This document shows positions 58,439-64,000 of a stretch of DNA of 64,000 nucleotides, piece by piece. Under the pieces are notes generated by a model that was not told the origin of the DNA, did not search any database, and worked only from the letters and a program-made list of their open reading frames with translations. How positions within the stretch are numbered: position 1 is the stretch's first letter; each line of letters opens with the position of its first letter. The position numbers and the translations under genes were made by a program. Source of the DNA: Colletes latitarsis (Eukaryota > Arthropoda > Insecta > Hymenoptera > Colletidae); contig NC_135144.1 in assembly GCF_051014445.1 (NCBI RefSeq), positions 7,316,001 through 7,380,000 of the forward strand, read 5' to 3'.

Positions 58439-58831
58439 CGGGTCTCCACTCGCAGCAACCTCCTCGTGGTGAGACCTGGTAATCGGTGTCACCCACGATA
58501 GGAAAGTTATTCTTCGTGGGTGACACCGAGCTAATGGCTGCGAATTTAGAATTGTTTTTTGATATAATAAACGAATTTAGATTTATAATTAGGCAGGTGT
58601 TTGGTTAGGCATTATGTTAGGCAGGTTATTTTTATTTGAAGACAAATTCTTTTGAAAACTCTTTCAACTCTCTTCGTTGGTTGTACGTCTTTCATTGGTT
58701 GCACTTTCGTTTGTTGCTTCCTCGACCAACGATCGTTGGTCACAGAAGCTCTTTATTAATGGAGGGTGGATGGGATTTGGTTAGGGTGGGTCTCCATTCG
58801 CAGCAACCTCCACGTGGTGAGACCTGGATAA
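58439..58831. repeat. Direct repeats of ~45 bp flanking a hairpin region
   Basis: GGGTCTCCACTCGCAGCAAC, ending GTGGTGAGACCTGG, occurs at 58439-58479 and 58787-58828. A perfect hairpin (CGGTGTCACCCACGA and TCGTGGGTGACACCG, 58484-58528) starts right after the first copy. An inverse relative of the second repeat is near 47899. This could be a tandem duplication or the footprint of a composite insertion. Confidence 0.6.
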
Positions 58832-59372
58832 TATTATTTAGCGTTTAATTAATAATCGTAGTACTCTTAGCTGGGTAATGCAATTATTAATTAAAAACTA
58901 AATAATATTAGCAAATTGGCTACGATCCGCTTTGCATAGGACATCATAAATATAGAGCTTCTTCGCTAGGTTAGTTTTGATTCTCATTGATTCATCAAAG
59001 ATTCTAAAGTATTGTCAAAGACGAGGTATACGGGTAGATCTTTCATCTAATGTATTTTTTAAGTTCATTTTTATGGGGTGTCGAAGTTCAAATCGTCAGT
59101 AAACGACAAAAGCCATCGTGACTGACAGACATTGCATTTCTCAAAACCAGACCTGGGCGCTTTTTGAAGATTCGTTGACTTTCCAAACCAAGCGATCATG
59201 CACTATATGTATACATATACATATTATACATGCTTGGTACTCTAAAGTTGCATAGCTTTCGCCGTATACCTACTTTCTAATAACATGGGAAAATTTTAAA
59301 ATATAAAAAAATGTATGAATACTGTAGAATTTTTGCAATGGGGAATTATTGAAGGAAAATGAATTGATTACA
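58832..59372. other. Spacer
   Basis: Apart from the block shared with 55368-55410 (about 59018-59062), no feature is supported. Confidence 0.4.
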
Positions 59373-60365
59373 CAGGGTGTTCGGCCACACCAGAGAAAAA
59401 TTTTAATGGGGGATACTAGAGGTCAAAATAAGGCGAAAATCAAGAATACCAATTTGTTGATGGTGGTTCGTAAAAAGTTATTAACGTCTAAAATTCCGCC
59501 CCTACTGAATTTTTTCTAGAAAGTGCATAGGATTTCGAGGATATGTGTATTCACCAAAAATGGTTGTATTTGACCCCAGAACCTAGAAATAAAAAAAAAA
59601 AAACCTCTGTCGATTTTTCTTAAAAATTCCTTTTTCATTTTTAGTAATTTTGTTTGACGCCCTACAGAAAAGTTGTTTAATACTTTTTTGTAGGTACTCA
59701 TGAGCTCTACTTCAGAAAAAAGTTTCATTGAAATATACTCACAATTGTAGGAGTTATGGCTGTTTGAAAATTGGACCATTTTTATGGGGTTTTTCTCATT
59801 TTGCGGGGTCAAGTACCAACTTTTCGAATATTTTTGCGATTTGTACGTATTCTCCACCAAAATACGCGTAGTTTGCTTTTTTAAACATTAAAATCGTCCA
59901 ATCCGTTCAGAAGTTATGACGTTTTAAAGATTCGCATGAAAATTCGGGCAGACATTTCTAGCCAGAAATTATATTTTCGGTAAGAAATTTTTTTCTCGAA
60001 AGTGAGTAGGATTTCGAGGATATGTCTGTTGACCAAAGATGCTTGCAATTGACCCCTGCAACTAAAAATAATTTTTCCAAGACGATTCAAAAGTCTTTTT
60101 TTCACCCAAAACTTTCAGCACTTACTCGAATTTTTTTCTCGAAAGTGGGTAGGATTTCGGAAGTATGTGTATACACCAAAAATGATTATAATTGACCCCC
60201 GCAATCGAAAATAATTTTTCCAGAATAATTTGAAAATTTGGAATTTAATTGTTAATAACTTTTTAACGAAGCCTCTATCAAGAAATTGGTATTCTTGATT
60301 TTCGTCTTATTTTGGCCTCTAGAATCCCCCATTAAAATTTTTCCCAGGTATGGTCGAACACCCTG
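59373..60365 (-). mobile_element. Family A foldback element, copy 13
   Basis: Begins CAGGGTGTTCGGCCACACCA and ends GGTCGAACACCCTG before TATA. The minus module is at about 59600-59940. The 70-codon frame (within 59516-59860) has lost its stop because poly-A (59589-59603) replaces part of a unit, so the frame runs on into the next unit. Confidence 0.87.
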
Positions 60366-61169
60366 TATACATATATCGGACACATCCCTCGCAAACACGC
60401 CGCAAACATTAATGAGAACAAAAATGCCAATCTACCCTTCTTTTTAAAAAACCCGCAACTGATCTTTGGCTCGCAACTCGCCCTCTTTATTAAGCAATTA
60501 TAATAAACATAGACTCATTAAAATTCTTAAAAATAACAAAGCTATAGCCATTTAAAGGGAAGAGTACCCACCGGTTAATAATCATACCAGAAATTTTAAA
60601 TGCGTTTTTCTCGAAACCATATTTTCGGAACTGGCTGGCATAATACCACAAATTCAAATTAATTAATGGATTTGAAATTTATAGAAACATGCCTGGAAAT
60701 AAAACAAGTTAATCTACATTCAAAGAAGAAAGGCTTGATGATGAATGGAGAAGACTAAAGATGATTTTTCAAGTGTTTCAAGTAAATCTCAAACAGAAAT
60801 AAATTGTACATAATATAGTTAACTACAATTTATCCCTATCTTCTGCAATATAGAAAAGATTTTATATTGTATATTTAATTTTTATTTTGATTTTAATTTC
60901 AAGCTTTAGCCTTTGGGTGACTATGTGGGGTAAACAAAACATGCACGCTGTTGTTAGGGGTCATGTCTTTTTATTTCATACGGAACCTCGCGACTCTCTC
61001 CGTTATCCAATTAACAGAGATGCCCGATTAAGCACCGGGTGCACTACTCACACTATGCCAGATCACGCGTACGTGAGCTCGTAGAGTTTCGGAAAGTCGA
61101 CAAAGGCAAACTGACACATGCTCTCTTTCTCGATTTTCCGAAGTTACCTGAAGTAATTTCGAACCGCCA
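60366..61169. other. Spacer with an inverted motif
   Basis: TTTCGGAAA (from about 61086) and TTTTCCGAA (to about 61143) are inverse ends of a 58-bp segment that partly repeats one at 55.8 kb. The remainder is unannotated. Confidence 0.4.
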
Positions 61170-61620
61170 TGTGGGAGTCGAGAGAGCCATCAAGTTTGTC
61201 GTGGAATAGTTCGTTACTTTCAACGATAGATGTCGCTTATTTTTCGACCTCAAACCCTCTGGTGCTAAAACGCCCAAGTTTGTCGTGGAATAATTCATCA
61301 TTTTCAACGGTAGATGGCGCTTATTTTTCAACCTCAAACCCTCTGGTGCTAAAACGCCCAAGTTTGTCGTGGAATTGTTCGTATTGTCCACGCTAGATGG
61401 ATTTCTCGACAAACTTGGGCGTTTTAGCACCAGAGGGTTTGAGGTCGAAAAATAAGCGCCATCTATCGTTGAAAATAACGAACTATTCCACGACAAACTT
61501 GGGCGTTTTAGCACCAGAGGGTTTGAGGTCGATAAATAAGCGCCATCTATCGTTGAAAATGACGAACTATTCCACGACAAACTGGGCGCTTTGGCACATG
61601 AGGGTTTTAAAATTATTAGG
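61170..61620. repeat. Foldback of 84-bp tandem units
   Basis: AAGTTTGTCGTGGAAT starts units at 61192, 61276 and 61360, 84 bp apart. After a centre near 61395-61405 the same units return in inverse orientation at about 61407, 61491 and 61574. Each unit carries CCTCAAACCCTCTGGTGCTA and a GATAGATGGCGC-type motif. Because 84 is divisible by three, a 216-codon minus frame (61053-61703) stays open across it. That is a by-product of the repeat, not evidence of a gene. Confidence 0.9.
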
Positions 61621-61683
61621 AATAGTACTGCTATGATGAATTTCTTAATGCTTCTTACGATTATAAAAAGATGTTTAATAGTA

Positions 61684-62190
61684 CAAATACGCGATGTTTG
61701 CATTTTGAAACATTAAAATCCTCCAATCTGTTCAGGAGTTATGATTTTTTGTATATGCAAATGACACTTCGAGGAAACATTTCTGGCTACACATTATATT
61801 TTCGGTGAAAAATTTTTTTCTCAAAAGTACGTAGGATTTCAGGGTTAAGTGTATCCACAAAAAATAATTGTAATTAAGCCCCGTAACCAAAAATAATTTT
61901 TTCAAAATGATTTGAAATTTTTTTATTTCGTCGAAAAATTTCTGCATCTACCCCCTGTCGATTTTTCTTAAAAATTCCTTTTTCATTTTTAGTAATTTTG
62001 TTTGACGCCCTACAGAAAAGTTGTCTAATACTTTTCTGTAGGTTCCCATGAGCTCTACTTCAAAAAAGAGTTTCATTGAAATATATTCACTATTGTAGAA
62101 CTTATGGTGGTTTGAAAATTGTACCATTTTTATGAGGTTTTTTTCACTTCATAGGGTTAAGGAACAATTTCTCCAACATTCGGTCGACGA
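61684..62190 (-). mobile_element. Family A remnant without terminal repeats (copy 14)
   Basis: It starts abruptly in the 350-bp module (AAACATTAAAATCCTCCAAT) just outside the 84-bp foldback. A 140-bp unit follows, then a second module part (CCCCTGTCGATTTTTCTTAA to about 62180). Both terminal repeats are missing. Confidence 0.8.
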
Positions 62191-62637
62191 ATTATAGCAC
62201 TTAATTAATTAAATTCAATTAAACTCAATACAATAATAAAATTAATTTCAATTAACTATTTAATACTTTTCTGCGATTACGGACTTTCTGGGGATACGAC
62301 AACGATGAATAATTATTTTATTTATTTTTTTTATTATTATTCCATTCACATGTAAGACAACCTTTATTATTTAATACAATACTAGGTATAACATAATACT
62401 ACAAATTATTGCGATAACAATATTATTACATCAGTTGTATTCGCAAATTTTTAATTGTACTCCTTGCGTGCGTATGTGTCAATTTCATATACATATATAA
62501 ATATTTATTTGTTTATTTATATGAAACTGAAGTATCTTATTCATAGTATATTATACATGAGCGTATATACGCGCGCGCGCGTGTGTGTATGTGTGTGTAT
62601 TCTACCTTAACACTTCCCGTACAATCTTAATCGAGTC

Positions 62638-62670
<33 letters not shown>

Positions 62671-62881
62671 CATTAGGATGGTATAAATAATATTGTATTT
62701 CGTAAAAGCACTTTCTGTTGCTTATAATGTTATTATTATTTTGAATTATCGCGTCACACTTCTTAATCTCTGTAATGCTCCATTTTCGCTTCAATTCGTC
62801 CATTATAGGATAACTTCGACAGGGATTACCTCTGGAAGAAAATCTTACACGAAGTTACGAACTATAGATATAATCAAGCAG
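62191..62881. repeat. AT-rich spacer with microsatellites
   Basis: A mixed GC and GT dinucleotide run is at about 62569-62600 and an AT run at about 62651-62671. No gene or element ends were seen. Confidence 0.7.
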
Positions 62882-63099
62882 AGTTGAGCAAATTTTATTC
62901 GCGAATAACGAATTAAAAGTCTCGACTCGCTCGTAAATAAACTTTTCTCCGTGATTTCGCTCGCCTATACATCAGCTTAAAATATCTGTTAATCGATACA
63001 AATTTACGAACGAATTTAAGAACGAAACGTAAATGGAAGTTAATATAGTAACGAATTGAAAATTTGTATTCGTTATTCGCGAATAAAATTTGCCCAACT
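62882..63099. mobile_element. Short inverted-repeat element (218 bp)
   Basis: AGTTGAGCAAATTTTATTCG, continuing CGAATAACGAAT, on the left is the inverse of the right end (63068-63099), with one mismatch in 32 bp. The interior is AT-rich and noncoding. It is MITE-like with an unknown superfamily; target duplications are not clear. Confidence 0.8.
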
Positions 63100-63620
63100 T
63101 TGAAATCAGGGCTTAAATACTAGAAATTACTTCGCATTGTATGAGTGTGTCGATATTCGTAAATATTCGTTAATGTTTAAACTTAACAAGCGCTTGCTCC
63201 TTGCTTCGGTAGGAAATTCCTTTCGTGCAGTTGTTATCTCTTTTAAACGTATACGTAACCAGCATTATGCAAGCGTAGTATGTATTTCGGAAGTCTATCG
63301 TAACGTACAATGTTTTTCTCTTCCGTGATCATTCGTTCTCTTGCATATAAAACTAATAAATATGAAAAAAGGAAAAATAAATGAAGCACATAGCGAAGAA
63401 GGTGGAAAACAAATGCGAAATGTAGATACAGAGTAACCAGTAATAGTTACAAGTATCAATTTAATGAATCTATATGAAAAAAATGAATGAACATAACTTA
63501 AAATTTTTTCTTACATGCTTTATCTTCGAATAAAATGATTTTGAAAATTTGTTAGTTAGGCTAATGGCGGGCTCAACGGATTTCATTGTAATATTATGGT
63601 TCGTTTAGTTTTGTGCTATA
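63100..63620. other. Spacer
   Basis: A 63-codon plus frame (63137-63328) has no recognisable domain. Nothing else supported. Confidence 0.4.
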
Positions 63621-64000
63621 CAAGGTGTTCGGCCACCTCTGGGAAAAATTTTAATGGAAGATTCTAGAGGCCAAAATAATGCGAAAATCAAGAATACTAA
63701 TTTGTTGATGGAGGCTTCGTTAAAAAGTTATTAACGTTTAAAGTTCCGTCCGTATTGAATTTTTTTCTCGAAAATGCGTAGGATTTCGGGGGTATGTGTA
63801 TTCACCAAAAATTGTTGTATTTGACCCCAGAACCTAGAAATAATTTTTTTAGAACGTTTCGAAATTTTTTTTTCCGCCAAGAAAAGGCACCTTGTCGATT
63901 TTGCTTAATAATTCGTTTTCCATTTTTAATAAATTTGTTTGACGCTGTACGGAGATTTTGTCTAATACTTTTTTATAGATATCAATGCGCTTTACTTCAG
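63621..64000 (-). mobile_element. Family A foldback element, copy 15 (cut by window end)
   Basis: Begins CAAGGTGTTCGGCCACCTCT after TATA. The left terminal repeat, one unit and the start of the minus-oriented module are inside the window. Confidence 0.85.

Noticed and set aside
61053..61703. 216-codon minus-strand frame
   Set aside because: It spans a foldback of 84-bp units. Since 84 is a multiple of three, the frame is kept open by the repeat period, and mirrored frames also open on the plus strand.

Overview
This is an AT-rich eukaryotic window that looks like insect DNA, most likely from a bee or another hymenopteran. The main grounds are the Tc1/mariner-type ends and remnants, a decayed LINE reverse transcriptase tail and the AT-rich spacer. 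The assignment is an inference from repeat style; no diagnostic host gene is present. I see no intact, confidently recognisable protein-coding gene, no tRNA or rRNA gene and no CRISPR array. The window reads as intergenic or long-intron DNA built from nested mobile elements.

The dominant component is one repeat family, here called family A. It has long terminal inverted repeats starting CAGGGTGTTCGGCCACCCCT, often next to TA. About fifteen copies or remnants make up roughly a fifth of the window (about 4.9, 9.5, 12.0, 19.2, 23.4, 29.3, 35.8, 38.5, 47.3, 48.2, 50.4, 52.2, 59.4, 61.7 and 63.6 kb). Copies differ in the number of internal units of about 140 bp and in whether they carry a module of about 350 bp. 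That module keeps a 70-codon open frame in several copies. No copy encodes a transposase.

Other elements by region: 0.3-1.9 kb holds a three-unit array of about 245 bp, split by an inverted-repeat element that itself carries a solo LTR, followed by a repeat (family B) with a hammerhead-ribozyme-like core. At 4.1-4.9 kb is a LINE tail. At 6.6-7.4 kb are a 160-bp tandem array and a perfect hairpin. At 13.6-15.2 kb is a GC-rich island with a candidate first coding exon on the + strand. At 15.3-17 kb are a terminal-inverted-repeat element, a mariner-type end and a Tc1-like transposase pseudogene. At 19-21 kb is a foldback element split by a family A copy. At 33.1 kb is a mariner MITE. At 35.8-37.7 kb a mariner-ended element carries a 120-bp satellite and a family A insertion. 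At 47.4 kb is a solo LTR inside a family A remnant.

The interval from about 46.5 to 61.6 kb is different: it holds local duplications. These include a pair of spliced-looking units with a decamer repeat (46.6 and 56.5 kb), tandem copies with splice-site-like signals on the minus strand (53.3-54.9 kb), an open frame faintly like a chemoreceptor C-terminus (55.4-55.8 kb), a duplicated block (57.5-58.4 kb) and a foldback of 84-bp units carrying a repeated AGATGGCGC motif (61.2-61.6 kb). A nearly identical 0.5-kb segment occurs at 27.9 and 50.9 kb. All calls were made by eye from the sequence; copy alignments, exact boundaries and family names would need computation.
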